Assembly (NCBI RefSeq): GCF_033568475.1
Contig: NC_133122.1
Coordinates: 66,053,442-66,117,441, forward strand
DNA: 64,000 bases
Source: Henckelia pumila
Taxonomy: Eukaryota > Streptophyta > Magnoliopsida > Lamiales > Gesneriaceae
Reading direction: 5' to 3'
Positions 10,720-21,972 of the stretch are shown in pieces (positions within the stretch are counted from its first letter, which is position 1; each line of letters starts with the position of its first letter). The notes under the pieces are model-generated. The model did no database searches and had not been told where the DNA came from. It worked only from the letters and a program-made list of their open reading frames with translations. The translations under genes and the position numbers were made by a program.

Positions 10720-12127
10720 TCTTAGGCCTCCATTTCATATAGCTCTTTTGAACATATTGATATTTCAATGATCTGCATTTATGTCTAACATGACCAGATT
10801 TGCAACAATAAGAACAAGTAGGGGGTGATCTCATTTTAGCTTTAGCTATTAGACTAGCAAAGTCTATAGACTTTTTACCATAGCCTATTCCTCCCTTATC
10901 AAAGCTACATTTCTGCATGCTAAGTAGGTTGTTCAATTTATTGCTACTCACATTGAATTTATCGAAATATTTTTCTAAGTGATCTAAGTCATCCTTAAGT
11001 CTAAGGTTATCATGCTCCTTAGTTTCTAATTCCTTTTTAAGATTTCTATTCTCTTTTCTAAGAACCTTAACCATATCAAACATATCTTTATAAGCATGTA
11101 AGAGTTCATCGTAAGTAGGTACCTCGTCATCGTCGTCAGAGACGATGTCATCACTTTTAGCCATTAAGCAGAGGTTTGCTTCCTCGTCGTCGTCGTCGCT
11201 ATCACTCCAGGTAGCTAGTAGGGCTTTCTTCTTTCCTTTGTCCACTTTTTTCTTGAGTGGGCATTCATTGGCGTAGTGACCTTGTTGTTGACAGTTGTAG
11301 CAGGTCACTTCTTTCTCAGGTTTCTTGTCCTTTTTGAATTTGTTTCCTCGCATGAATTTCTTGAATTTTCTTGCGAAGAGAGCCATGTCATCATCGTCAT
11401 CTTCTTTGACTTGTGTAGTCAAGGCTATCCCTTTGTGCTTGACATCTTCTTTCTTTGATTCTTTTCTTGTGGACACTTCTAACTCATGGGTTTTTAGGGT
11501 CCCATGTAGTTGATCAAGATCATAGGCGGCAGTGTCCCCTTTGTTGGATTCGATGATGGCGGTTCTCTTTGCATCCCATTCTTTTGGTAGGGCACGAAGA
11601 GCTCTTCTCCAAACTTGCTTTGTAGGATATTGTTCTCCTAATTGCGCTAACTCATTGATGATTTGAGTAAGCCTTCGGAACATGGTGTCAACATCTTCGT
11701 TGGATTCCATCTCAAATGTTTCGTATTTGAGTTGGAGTAAGTCGATCTTTGTTTCTTTCACTTGGTTGGTGCCTTCGTGACATATCTCTAGCTTGTCCCA
11801 TATCTCTTTAGCAGATGAGCACATCGATATCCGGTTGTACTCGTTCATATCTAAGGAACAATGCAAGATATTCATAGCTTTAGCATTTTGCGAAATTAAT
11901 TTCATGTCCTCTTTTGAAAAGTCATCCATTCCCTTAGGAATTTCAACCCCATCAACTATTTTCATAGGTGTATAGGGACCTTTCACCGTCACTTTCCATA
12001 GGTCATAGTCTACGGATTGGATATATAGGGACATACGATTTTTCCAATACCCGTAGTTTATGCCATTGAAAAGAGGAGGACGATTAGTAGATTGCCCTTG
12101 AGCATAATCACTTGCTAGGTTTGCCAT
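10712..12127 (-). CDS. Copia A gag (471 aa)
   Basis: Intact gag ORF starting MANLASDYAQGQS just after the PBS. Features: an N-terminal gag region of the Copia type (FNGINYGYWKNRM...), a UBN2-like region (about residues 60-200), a CCHC knuckle CYNCQQQGHYANEC (about 280), an acidic stretch SDSDDDDEEANLCLMA, a long charged predicted coiled coil (about 345-400), and a second knuckle CSYCCKSGHVRHKC near the C terminus. This layout suggests the SIRE/Maximus lineage. It would form the virus-like particle and bind element RNA. The stop after WRPKST is also present in element B. Pol follows in another frame after a 215-nt gap. Confidence 0.9.
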   Translation of the reverse strand: MANLASDYAQGQSTNRPPLFNGINYGYWKNRMSLYIQSVDYDLWKVTVKGPYTPMKIVDGVEIPKGMDDFSKEDMKLISQNAKAMNILHCSLDMNEYNRISMCSSAKEIWDKLEICHEGTNQVKETKIDLLQLKYETFEMESNEDVDTMFRRLTQIINELAQLGEQYPTKQVWRRALRALPKEWDAKRTAIIESNKGDTAAYDLDQLHGTLKTHELEVSTRKESKKEDVKHKGIALTTQVKEDDDDDMALFARKFKKFMRGNKFKKDKKPEKEVTCYNCQQQGHYANECPLKKKVDKGKKKALLATWSDSDDDDEEANLCLMAKSDDIVSDDDDEVPTYDELLHAYKDMFDMVKVLRKENRNLKKELETKEHDNLRLKDDLDHLEKYFDKFNVSSNKLNNLLSMQKCSFDKGGIGYGKKSIDFASLIAKAKMRSPPTCSYCCKSGHVRHKCRSLKYQYVQKSYMKWRPKST

Positions 12128-12153
12128 AAAAAGGTTTTGAAAAGTATTTCAAA

Positions 12154-12167
12154 TGGCTCTGATACCA
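12154..12167 (-). promoter_or_regulatory. Primer-binding site of Copia A
   Basis: Minus strand TGGTATCAGAGCCA, two bases inside the LTR at 12170, matching the initiator tRNA-Met 3' end. Confidence 0.9.
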
Positions 12168-12728
12168 CTTGTTAGAACCTAATGGGGGGGGGGGGATTAG
12201 GTTCTTTGGCAACTTTAGCAATTTAAAGCGATTATACTAAACGCAAGCGGAAGACTAGTAAAGCAATCAAATATAAAGCGGTAAATAAATGCGTAAAGTA
12301 AATAAAGCAGTAAAAGAGAGATAGGAATTGTTTATGGAAGTTCGACGATAAATCGTCTACGTCTCCCCTTCTTGGTTAAGTACGATTAACCAAGGATCCA
12401 CTAGCACTCGAACACTTGGCCTTGATGGCTCCAAGGATAGCCTTTACAACTCAACACGATCACCGCGCCGATACAACTCGAATACTTGGCCTTAATGGCT
12501 CCAAGGATAGCCTCAACACAAACACTTGGCTTCACACTCAAGTGTTTACAACAATCTCACAATACACTTGGCTTCACACTAAGTGTTTACAACAATAGCA
12601 CAACCAACTCACAAACTATTTTCACAAATAACTCTCAAATATTGATTGAGCACTTTGGTAGAGAGAATATTGCTTGCAAATGAGAGAAGAAATGAGTTAG
12701 GATGTCTCTAAATGGTCTTGGCAAGCCT

Positions 12729-12738
12729 CTATTTATAG
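12729..12738 (-). promoter_or_regulatory. TATA box in the shared Copia LTR
   Basis: CTATAAATAG on the minus strand; the same box is at 19520-19529 in the right LTR. It would drive transcription of element A. Confidence 0.65.
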
Positions 12739-12849
12739 TTGGCAAAGATTTGAATTTGAATTTGTGTGCTTGGAGCGTTTATTGGGAAGCCAAGGAGTAG
12801 AGACAAAGTGTAGGCGCCGCTGCCTTCTTTTTCCAGCACTGAGCAGATT

Positions 12850-13560
12850 TTGTGGAAAAATCATATCTCTCAATATAACCGTTGGATTGAGCTCAAATTT
12901 GGACAGTCGCTTGAAACATCTCAATCTTCAATCTGAACGGTGGAGATTGAATTTGAAAGAATCAAACACGTCCAGTAAATCTCGGAAGTCGCAAAATCAC
13001 GTTCTCGCTTTTGTTCTGAGCATTATTTTCAAAAATTCGAATCTCACAATCCATCCGTTGGATTGGCCTGAAATTAACACACAATCTTTGTAACATCCCG
13101 ATATTGATAGTGATTGGTGGAGATTGTATTTGGATGCCTCCATCGATTCCAGTAGTCTTCTGAATCCGATACTTCAGCAGTTAGCTCCTTGCAGAAATAG
13201 CTACTGTTCAACATATTTGCAAAAATCATAACTCCATATCCAGCCGTTGGATTGATTTGAAATTTGGATACAGACTTTAAAACATCATGTAAATCCATGT
13301 GATCGGTGGAGATCGGATTTTAATAACCGAAGCATTCCCAGGTATTTTCTGAAGTTGAGTCTTCATAGTTCATTCCTTGCAGAAGTAAGTACTATGCAGC
13401 TTTGTTAAAAAAATCATATCTCCATATCCAGCCGTTGGATTGATATGAAATTTGGAGAGAAGGTTGAGAACATCATGATCTTGATTTTCACTGTTGGAGA
13501 TCTGATTTGGATTACTGGAAAGTGCCCGGTGAATTTTGCAAGTTTCTGCTTTATAATATT
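12850..13560. repeat. Four diverged tandem units (about 176-189 bp) inside the Copia A/B LTR
   Basis: The core CCGTTGGATTG recurs at 12879, 13055, 13244 and 13432. Each is preceded by an AAAATCATATCTC-like stretch and followed by a GGTGGAGATTG-like stretch. The same array is in the right LTR (about 19640-20350). The units are well diverged from each other but conserved between LTRs, so the array predates both insertions. Confidence 0.8.
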
Positions 13561-13770
13561 GGCTTGTCCTTGTCCATTTCTTTTACAACTTCAAAGTAAC
13601 TTCCAAGAATTTGATTGTTAATATGATCTAATCTGAAAAGTCTCACTTTAAATGGTTAGTAACAATTAACCGAGTTTTGTAATCATCAAAACATAATAAT
13701 ATGAGATTTGTTAATGCATTAAAAACATTAATCTCATAACACGAGATTTGTATGCGTTTAAGGCGTAACA

Positions 13771-14167
13771 ATCTCCCCCTTTTTGATGATCACAAAACTT
13801 GGCTAAATAGGGGAAATAAAAGTACAATATTAAATAAACAATTTAAATTTGCACAATATAATTGCAAGAATAAAACTATGCATAAATAAAACTCCCCCTT
13901 TTTTTATAGCATATGATTCTCCCCCTTAGTTAACCATTTATATTCTCCCCCTTTTTGTGATAATCAAAAAGGCTGGAAAATTAAATGAAAAAAATAGAAA
14001 ATATGATTTCTAAATACAACACATAAATTCACATAATTAACAAAATATGAGCGTTTAATATTGAATAAATACAATTAATTTGTATTATCCAACATTAAAT
14101 TTGCTCGAATTTTATATTAAGCTCCCCCTTAATATGACATTAAATTTTAATTTATGTCTACAAGTGA
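13771..14167 (-). other. 3' untranslated region of Copia B with repeated PPT-like motifs
   Basis: No gene. On the minus strand the polypurine motif AAGGGGGAG, or close variants, occurs about five times (near 13772, 13892, 13919, 13944 and 14122). Only the copy against the LTR at 13771 is placed to prime plus-strand synthesis. Confidence 0.75.
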
Positions 14168-17100
14168 TTACAACTCAATCATGCCAAGTTCACCACGCAA
14201 ACGAATAAAAGTATTTTCATCTAGTGGTTTTGTAAAAATATCAGCAATTTGATTAGTTGTGTCAACATATTGAAGTTCAACTTCATTTCGTTCGATGTGG
14301 TCACGAATAAAATGATGACGAATGTCAATATGTTTGGTGCGCGAATGTTGAATCGGATTCTTTGTAAGACATATGGCGCTAGTGTTGTCACAGAAAATAG
14401 GGATTTTTGAAAAAGAGACGCCATAGTCGAGCAATTGATGCTTCATCCAAAGAATTTGTGCACAACAACTACCGGCAGCCATATATTCGGCTTCGGTCGT
14501 TGATAACGCAACACAGTTTTGCTTTTTGGAAAACCAAGAAACCAAACAGTTTCCTAAAAAGAAACAGGTTCCACTAGTGCTTTTCCGGTCCACCTTATAT
14601 CCACCAAAGTCGGCATCACAGTAAGCTTTTAAATCAAAGAAAGAATTTTTCGAATACCACAAGCCGAGATTTGGAGTATTTGAAAGATATTTAAAAATGC
14701 GTTTTAAGGCGAACAAATGTGATTCCTTTCGACATGATTGAAATCATGCACACAGGCATACACTAAACATAATGTCTGGCCTACTTGCAGTAGCATATAG
14801 TAAGGAGCCAATCATAATACGAAAGGAAGATTGATCTACAGGTTTACCATTTTCATCTTTGTCGAGTCTGATTGCTGTGCTCATCGGTGTGGATGATGAT
14901 TTTGTGTTCTCCATTCCGAATTTCTTTAGAATCTCCTTTATGTATTTGTTTTGGTTCACAAAGAACCCATCCTTGCACTGCTTGATTTGCAATCCGAGAA
15001 AATAGTTAAGTTCCCCCATCATGCTCATCTCAAAGTGATCTTGCATAAGCTTAGAAAATTCTTGGCAAAGATCTTCGTTAGTAGAACCGAAAATGATATC
15101 GTCCACATAAATTTGCACAATAAGCAAATCATTATCTCTAGATAAAGTAAACAATGTAATATCAACAATTCCTCTAGTAAAGCCATTGGTAATAAGGAAA
15201 GAAGAGAGTTTTTCATACCAAGCTCGAGGAGCTTGTTTCAATCCATACAAAGCTTTGTTGAGTCTATATACGTGATCAGATAACAAATTATCAACAAAGC
15301 CATCAGGTTGTTCAATATAGACCTCTTCTTTCAAATCCCCATTCAAGAAAGCACTTTTAACATCCATCTGAAATAATTTAAAATTTCTAGATCATGCAAA
15401 AGCAAGTAACATACGAATGGATTCAAGACGGGCAACAGGAGCATAAGTCTCATCATAATCAATGCCTTCTTCTTGACTATATCCTTTAGCTACGAGCCTA
15501 GCCTTGTTTCTAGTGATGGTGCCATGCTCATCAAATTTATTTCTAAACACCCATTTAGTACCTATCACAGGTCTATCATGCGGCCTAGAAACAAGATCCC
15601 AAACATTATTGCGTTTAAATTCATTTAACTCATCTTGCATAGCAATAATCCAAGAATCATCAAGTAAAGCATCATCAACACATTTTGGCTCAACATGAGA
15701 AACAAAAGCAAGATGATTACAAATATTATTGAGAGAAGAGCGAGTAGATACTCCCTTTGATGGACTTCCAATTATCAGATCTTTAGGATGATCTTTGTGA
15801 TGTGTCCATTCCTTAGGAAGTGGTGTTTCCTCAACTGTAGCACCTATATCATTTAAGCTTGAGGAAACCATCTCTTCTTCAAGTATTTCTATATCATCAT
15901 TGTTAGTGCGAGAAATATTTAACAAAGATTCATCAAATATAACATGCATTGATTCTTAAACAAGTAAGGTGCGCTTATTGAATATTCTATAAGCCTTACT
16001 TGTAGTAGAATACCCAAGAAAAATACCTTTATCGGATTTGGCATCAAATTTGCCAAGGTTGTCCTTACCATTGTTGTGAATGAAGCACTTAGATCCAAAA
16101 GCCCGAAAGAATGAAATGTTAGGTTTTCTCTCCCTCCATAACTCGTATGGAGTTTTCTTGAGAATTGGCCTTATTGATACGCGATTGATGATGTAACAGG
16201 CAGTGTTCATTGCTTCAGCCCAAAAATATTTTGGTAGAGAATGCTCACATAACATGGTCCTTGCAATCTCTACTAGTGTCCTATTTTTCCTCTCAACGAC
16301 CCCGTTTTGTTGAGGAGTCCTAGGACAAGAAAAATTGTGACCGATGTCTTTTTCTATACAAAAGTTTGAAAAATTCTCATTTTGAAATTCAGTTCCGTGG
16401 TCACTACGGATCTGTTTTATTGAAAGATTTTTCTCATTCTCAACTCGTTTAGCAAAAGTTTTAAAATACTCAAAGGCATCATTTTTGTGAGCTAAAAACA
16501 ATGTCCACGTGTAACGTGAAAAATCATCTACAATGACAAACGCATAAAGCTTTCCTCCTAAACTAGCGTTCCTCGAGGGACCACATAGATCTAGGTGGAG
16601 AAGTTCAAGGGGCATAAAAGTGGATACAAAATTTTTGCTTTTAAAAGATTCCCTTGTATGTTTGCCAAATTGACACGCATCACAAACAGAATCAAGTTTC
16701 AAATCAAGTTTTGACATACCAACGACTAAGTCAAGTTTTAAAAGTTTTTCGATGGTACTAGGACCAACATGACCCAATCGTCTATGCCAAAGAATGTTGT
16801 CATCAACATTCACGGATACAAGGCTTTTTATATTTGATAAAGATAAATTATTTAAAGAGACCTTGTAAACGTTCTCACTTCTATATCCTTTGAAATTTAT
16901 GGATTTGTCACTAATAAATGATACAGTGCAGTGTTGGGGAGTGAATTTGACTTCATAACCTCTATCGCACAATTGACTTATGCTTAGTAGATTATGCTTA
17001 AGTCCTTTCACTAGGAGTACATCATCAATTAGACAAGAATTAGATATACCTATTGAGCCGATGCCTTTAATTACTCCTTTGCTGTTGTCTCCAAAGGTGA

Positions 17101-17260
17101 CAGTCCCCTTCTCCTTTGGTTTGATTGATTGAAGAAGATCCTTATTCCCCGTCATATGTCTAGAACATCCACTGTCTAGATACCATATGCTAGGGAGAGC
17201 ATTTTTCTTGTTTTCCTGAAAATAATTGATTTTGGTACCCTTTAGTTCTTTTGGGTCCAC
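14168..17260 (-). pseudogene. Copia B pol (protease-integrase-RT-RNase H) with three in-frame stops
   Basis: Same domain order as Copia A pol, but continuous because no Gypsy insertion is present. The protease (DSGCSRHMTG) and integrase run from 17260 to 15956. A TAA (GAA to TAA relative to A) ends that segment. The RT N-terminus runs 15949-15392 and ends at TGA (TGC to TGA). The RT core with YVDD runs 15367-14744 and ends at TGA (CGA to TGA). RNase H runs 14716-14168. All segments are in one frame, so only base substitutions separate them. No functional polyprotein is possible. Confidence 0.92.
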
Positions 17261-17292
17261 AATGTTAGAAAAGAGAGATACAAAATAGACTT

Positions 17293-17507
17293 CTAAGAGT
17301 TCAGTCTCTCATAGCAACATCATCGCCACTTTCCAAGAGTGCTTCCAGTAGTAGGTAGGGCACATGGCCACTTTAAAAACCTATTTCCTTGGACAGAGCA
17401 AAGTTCAACAGGGAGACCAGCCGCAAGTCAAGGCATTTTTAAGCCGGTCTATATTGAACTCCCTTAGATTGTGATCTCATAATGCCGACTAATGAGTTGT
17501 TAAGTAC
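17293..17507 (-). other. Spacer between gag and pol frames of Copia B
   Basis: Equivalent to 10505-10719, with identical length and the same frame offset between gag and pol. See that entry. Confidence 0.3.
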
Positions 17508-18915
17508 TCTTAGGCCTCCATTTCATATAGCTCTTTTGAACATATTGATATTTCAATGATCTGCATTTATGTCTAACATGACCAGATTTGCAACAATAAG
17601 AACAAGTAGGGGGTGATCTCATTTTAGCTTTAGCTATTAGACTAGCAAAGTCTATAGACTTTTTACCATAGCCTATTCCTCCCTTATCAAAGCTACATTT
17701 CTGCATGCTAAGTAGGTTGTTCAATTTATTGCTACTTACATTGAATTTATCGAAATATTTTTCTAAGTGATCTAAGTCATCCTTAAGTCTAAGGTTATCA
17801 TGCTCCTTAGTTTCTAATTTCTTTTTAAGATTTCTATTCTCTTTTCTAAGAACCTTAACCATATCAAACATATCTTTATAAGCATGTAAGATTTCATCGT
17901 AAGTAGGTACCTTGTCATCGTCTTCAGAGACGATGTCATCACTTTTAGCCATTAAGCAGAGGTTTGCTTCCTCGTCGTCGTCGTCGCTATCACTCCAGGT
18001 AGCTAGTAGGGCTTTCTTCTTTCCTTTGTCCACTTTCTTCTTGAGTGGGCATTCATTGGCGTAGTGACCTTGTTTTTGACAGTTGTAGCAGGTCACTTCT
18101 TTCTCAGGTTTCTTGTCCTTTTTGAATTTGTTTCCTCGCATGAATTTCTTGAATTTTCTTGCGAAGAGAGCCATGTCATCATCGTCATCTTCTTCGACTT
18201 GTGTAGTCAAGGCTATCCCTTTGTGCTTGACATCTTCTTTCTTTGATTCTTTTCTTGTGGACACTTCTAACTCATGGGTTTTTAGGGTCCCATGTAGTTG
18301 ATCAAGATCATAGGCGGCAGTGTCCCCTTTGTTGGATTCGATGATGGCGGTTCTCTTTGCATCCCATTCTTTTGGTAGGGCACGAAGAGCTCTTCTCCAA
18401 ACTTGCTTTGTAGGATATTGTTCTCCTAATTGCGCTAACTCATTGATGATTTGAGTAAGCCTTCGGAACATGGTGTCAACATCTTCGTTGGATTCCATCT
18501 CAAATGTTTCGTATTTGAGTTGGAGTAAGTCGATCTTTGTTTCTTTCACTTGGTTGGTGCCTTCGTGACATATCTCTAGCTTGTCCCATATCTCTTTAGC
18601 AGATGAGCACATCTATATCCGGTTGTACTCGTTCATATCTAAGGAACAATGCAAGATATTCATAGCTTTAGCATTTTGCGAAATTAATTTCATGTCCTCT
18701 TTTGAAAAGTCATCCATTCCCTTAGGAATTTCAATCCCATCAACTATTTTCATAGGTGTATAGGGACCTTTCACCGTCACTTTCCATAGGTCATAGTCTA
18801 CGGATTGGATATATAGGGACATACGATTTTTCCAATACCCGTAGTTTATGCCATTGAAAAGAGGAGGACGATTAGTAGATTGCCCTTGAGCATAATCACT
18901 TGCTAGGTTTGCCAT
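17500..18915 (-). pseudogene. Copia B gag with one nonsense codon
   Basis: Homologous to the 471-aa gag of A, with the same MANLASDYAQ start (18915), zinc knuckles and acidic stretch. A TCG-to-TAG change at about 18613-18615 stops the frame after EYNRI, and the rest reads on in the same frame from 18612. The open frame also extends 14 codons upstream of the usual start. Confidence 0.9.
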
Positions 18916-18942
18916 AAAAAGGTTTTGAAAAGTATTTTCAAA

Positions 18943-18956
18943 TGGCTCTGATACCA
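18943..18956 (-). promoter_or_regulatory. Primer-binding site of Copia B
   Basis: TGGTATCAGAGCCA on the minus strand, two bases inside the LTR at 18959; initiator tRNA-Met type. Confidence 0.9.
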
Positions 18957-18958
18957 CT

Positions 18959-20562
18959 TGTTAGAACCTAATGGGGGGGGGGGGGGATTAGGTTCTTTGG
19001 CAACTTTAGCAATTTAAAGCGATTATACAAAACGCAAGCGGAAGACTAGTAAAGCAATCAAATATAAAGCGGTAAATAAATGCGTAAAGTAAATAAAGCA
19101 GTAAAAGAGAGATAGGAATTGTTTATGGAAGTTCGACGATAAATCGTCTACGTCTCCCCTTCTTGGTTAAGTACGATTAACCAAGGATCCACTAGCACTC
19201 GAACACTTGGCCTTGATGGCTCCAAGGATAGCCTTTACAACTCAACACGATCACCGCGCCGATACAACTCGAACACTTGGCCTTAATGGCTCCAAGGATA
19301 GCCTCAACACAAACACTTGGCTTCACACTCAAGTGTTTACAACAATCTCACAATACACTTGGCTTCACACTAAGTGTTTACAACAATAGCACAACCAACT
19401 CACAAACTATTTTCACAAATAACTCTCAAATATTGATTGAGCACTTTGGTAGAGAGAATATTGCTTGCAAATGAGAGAAGAAATGAGTTGGGATGTCTCT
19501 AAATGGTCTTGGCAAGCCTCTATTTATAGTTGGCAAAGATTTGAATTTGAATTTGTGTGCTTGGAGCGTTTATTGGGAAGCCAAGGAGTAGAGACAAAGT
19601 GTAGGCGTCGCTGCCTTCTTTTTCCAGCACTGAGCAGATTTTGTGGAAAAATCATATCTCTCAATCTAACCGTTGGATTGAGCTCAAATTTGGACAGTCG
19701 CTTGAAACATCTCAATCTTCAATCTGAACGGTGGAGATTGAATTTGAAAGAATCAAACACGTCCAGTAAATCTCGGAAGTCGCAAAATCACGTTCTCGCT
19801 TTTGTTCTGAGCATTACTTTTCAAAAATTTGAATCTCACAATCCATCCGTTGGATTGGCCTGAAATTAACACACAATCTTTGTAACATCCCGATATTGAT
19901 AGTGATTGGTGGAGATTGGATTTGGATGCCTCCATCGATTCCAGTAGTCTTCTGAATCCGATACTTCAGCAGTTAGCTCCTTGCAGAAATAGCTACTGTT
20001 CAACATATTTGCAAAATTCATAACTCCATATCCAGCCGTTGGATTGATTTGAAATTTGGATACAGACTTTAAAACATCATTTAAATCCATGTGATCGGTG
20101 GAGATCGGATTTTAATAACCGAAGCATTCCCAGGTATTTTCTGATGTTGAGTCTTCATAGTTCATTCCTTGCAGAAGTAAGTACTGTGCAGCTTTGTTAA
20201 AAAAATCATATCTCCATATCCAGCCGTTGGATTGCTATGAAATTTGGAGAGAAGGTTGAGAACATCCTGATCTTGATTTTCACTGTTGGAGATCTGATTT
20301 GGATGACTGAAAAGTGCCCGGTGAATTTTGAAAGTTTCTGCTTTATAATATTGGCTTGTCCTTGTCCATTTCTTTTACAACTTCAAAGTAACTTCCAAGA
20401 ATTTGATTGTTAATATGATCTAATCTGCAAAGTCTCACTTTAAATGGTTAGTAACAATTAACCGAGTTTTGTAATCATCAAAACATAATAATATGAGATT
20501 TGTTAATGCATTAAAAACATTAATCTCATAACACGAGATTTGTATGCGTTTAAGGCGTAACA
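18959..20562 (-). repeat. 5' LTR of Copia B
   Basis: 1,604 bp, TGTTAGAACC..GGCGTAACA, partner of 12170-13770. TATA box at 19520-19529; a 13-G run near 18974; the four-unit internal repeat spans about 19640-20350. Confidence 0.92.
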
Positions 20563-21734
20563 GTTGCCATGTGGATCCCCCAATAATATGAGCCAATCCC
20601 ATGGGAGTTCCACCCAACTTACAACATGTGTCGATCCAATGTACAGCTTTCCGACGAACGGGCCCCCCCAATAATATGAGCCGGACCGTATCCGCGGGTA
20701 ACATCTCATACATTGATCGTTGATGGAAGGTAGGAACATTTAAACAATATTTAAATTTCCTTTTTAATCTTGATATCAATTTTAAATCATATTTAAAATG
20801 AGGGATTTTAATTTTAAAAATTTGTCTCATCATTTAAAAATTTGTATGCTTGCAGGATTCATACAATTTAGTCTAAAACATGCATACAACGATAATATCA
20901 TATATTATATAGGATGATCGATTCCATTTCTAATCGACCCGTAGTTGCCAATCACGAGTCTAAGTCCAATCCTAGGTAATATGCAGGTATGCAATGCAAT
21001 CCTATTACATTGAGCTTCCAATTTACATTTCTTCAGTCTTTATTGTCTGCTGGGCCCACCTCCGTCTTCAAATCTTCATCTCCCACTAAGTCTCCATGTA
21101 TTTACAATAAATAACTATGACAAGTAGGGGATACATTTTAAGGGGTGGGAACGGGCCATAAACCAGACCCACTTTTATTACATATGACAATTCATATTGG
21201 GCCATAAACCAGACCCATTAATAAATCCAACAATAATAAAAACAAATGTAAATTCCTAACATACACCTACAAAATTGGTCATGGCAATCGATCATCCTTA
21301 TCCAATAATATTTAATTCAAAATTAATTTATTGGATAACATGCAATGAAAATTAAATTTAAAAAGGATAAAATCATATTCCATATATAAAATCTTATTTT
21401 ACATACAAAATCATATTTTATCTTTTATCAAATAAAATCATATGTTACATATAAAATCCAATTTTATACATAAAATCATATTTTACTCAATATTTCCATA
21501 AGATCATATCTTATCATCAATTGTACCAAAAATAATTAATTTAATATAATCTGATTTAACGGATAAAATCTATAAATTTTCAAAAAATTCAAATTTATCC
21601 AAAAATGAATTTTAAAATTTTCGGACTCGAACAATTCGATCCGACGCCTCGTGGACCAATCAAAAACAATTTTCGATCGGACCAAAAATAGAATTTTAAC
21701 ATATTAAAATTTTAATTAAAAATTAAAATAAATT

Positions 21735-21850
21735 TTTCCCAGGCCGCCCGGGACGATCCCGGGCAACCCGCGCCCCAAAGGGGCTCGGGCCGGGCAGCGC
21801 CTAGCGCTGCGCTGCCCCCCGGGCAGCGATCCAATCGCTGCCCGTGTTTT
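21735..21850. other. GC-rich island with nested inverted repeats
   Basis: Over 100 bp of very GC-rich sequence inside AT-rich DNA. CAGCGAT/ATCGCTG, CCCGGG and GGGCAGCG-type inverted repeats suggest strong RNA hairpins. It lies about 110 nt downstream of the PBS, in the leader of the element. Confidence 0.6.
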
Positions 21851-21957
21851 GCCCGAAAAAAAAATTTTATTTTTAAAAAAAATTTATTTTGTTTCAAAAA
21901 CCAAGGCTTAAAAATTTTTGTACAATCGATTAATTTAATCGCTTGATCTGAGCAACC

Positions 21958-21971
21958 TGGCTCTGATACCA
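21958..21971 (-). promoter_or_regulatory. Primer-binding site of the LARD-like element
   Basis: TGGTATCAGAGCCA on the minus strand; initiator tRNA-Met type. Confidence 0.8.
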
Positions 21972-21972
21972 C

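Larger units (their letters stand above)
1..13770 (-). mobile_element. Copia element A (SIRE/Maximus-like), split by Gypsy-1; 3' LTR lies left of the window
   Basis: Minus-strand Ty1/copia retrotransposon. In element order it has a 5' LTR (12170-13770), PBS (12154-12167), gag (12127-10712), protease region (10472-10054), then the inserted Gypsy-1 (10053-2836), then integrase, reverse transcriptase and RNase H (2835-157). The window starts in its 3' untranslated region, a few hundred bases before the expected 3' LTR, judged by comparison with element B at 14052. The lineage is inferred from a long gag with an acidic stretch after the first zinc knuckle, a coiled-coil stretch, a second Cys/His knuckle, and a DSGCSRHMTG protease. 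No envelope-like ORF follows RNase H. Confidence 0.9.
12170..13770 (-). repeat. Shared middle LTR: 5' LTR of Copia A and 3' LTR of Copia B
   Basis: 1,601 bp from TGTTAGAACC to GGCGTAACA. On its left side lies the PBS and gag of A; on its right side lies the PPT and 3' end of B. It resembles 18959-20562 with roughly 20 substitutions and a few one-base indels counted by eye. It contains a run of 11 G near 12184, a TATA box (12729-12738) and a four-unit internal repeat. Confidence 0.92.
12170..20562 (-). mobile_element. Copia element B (SIRE/Maximus-like)
   Basis: 8.4-kb minus-strand element with both LTRs present: 18959-20562 (5') and 12170-13770 (3', shared with A). PBS is at 18943-18956 and a PPT directly follows 13770. 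It carries the same genes as A but with four in-frame nonsense changes, so it is dead. The right flank begins GTTGC. Its other target duplication would be expected left of the window, beyond the 3' LTR of A. Confidence 0.92.

Noticed and set aside
20435..20833. 132-aa minus-strand open frame
   Set aside because: It spans the Copia LTR end and the leader of the LARD-like element, with no domain.
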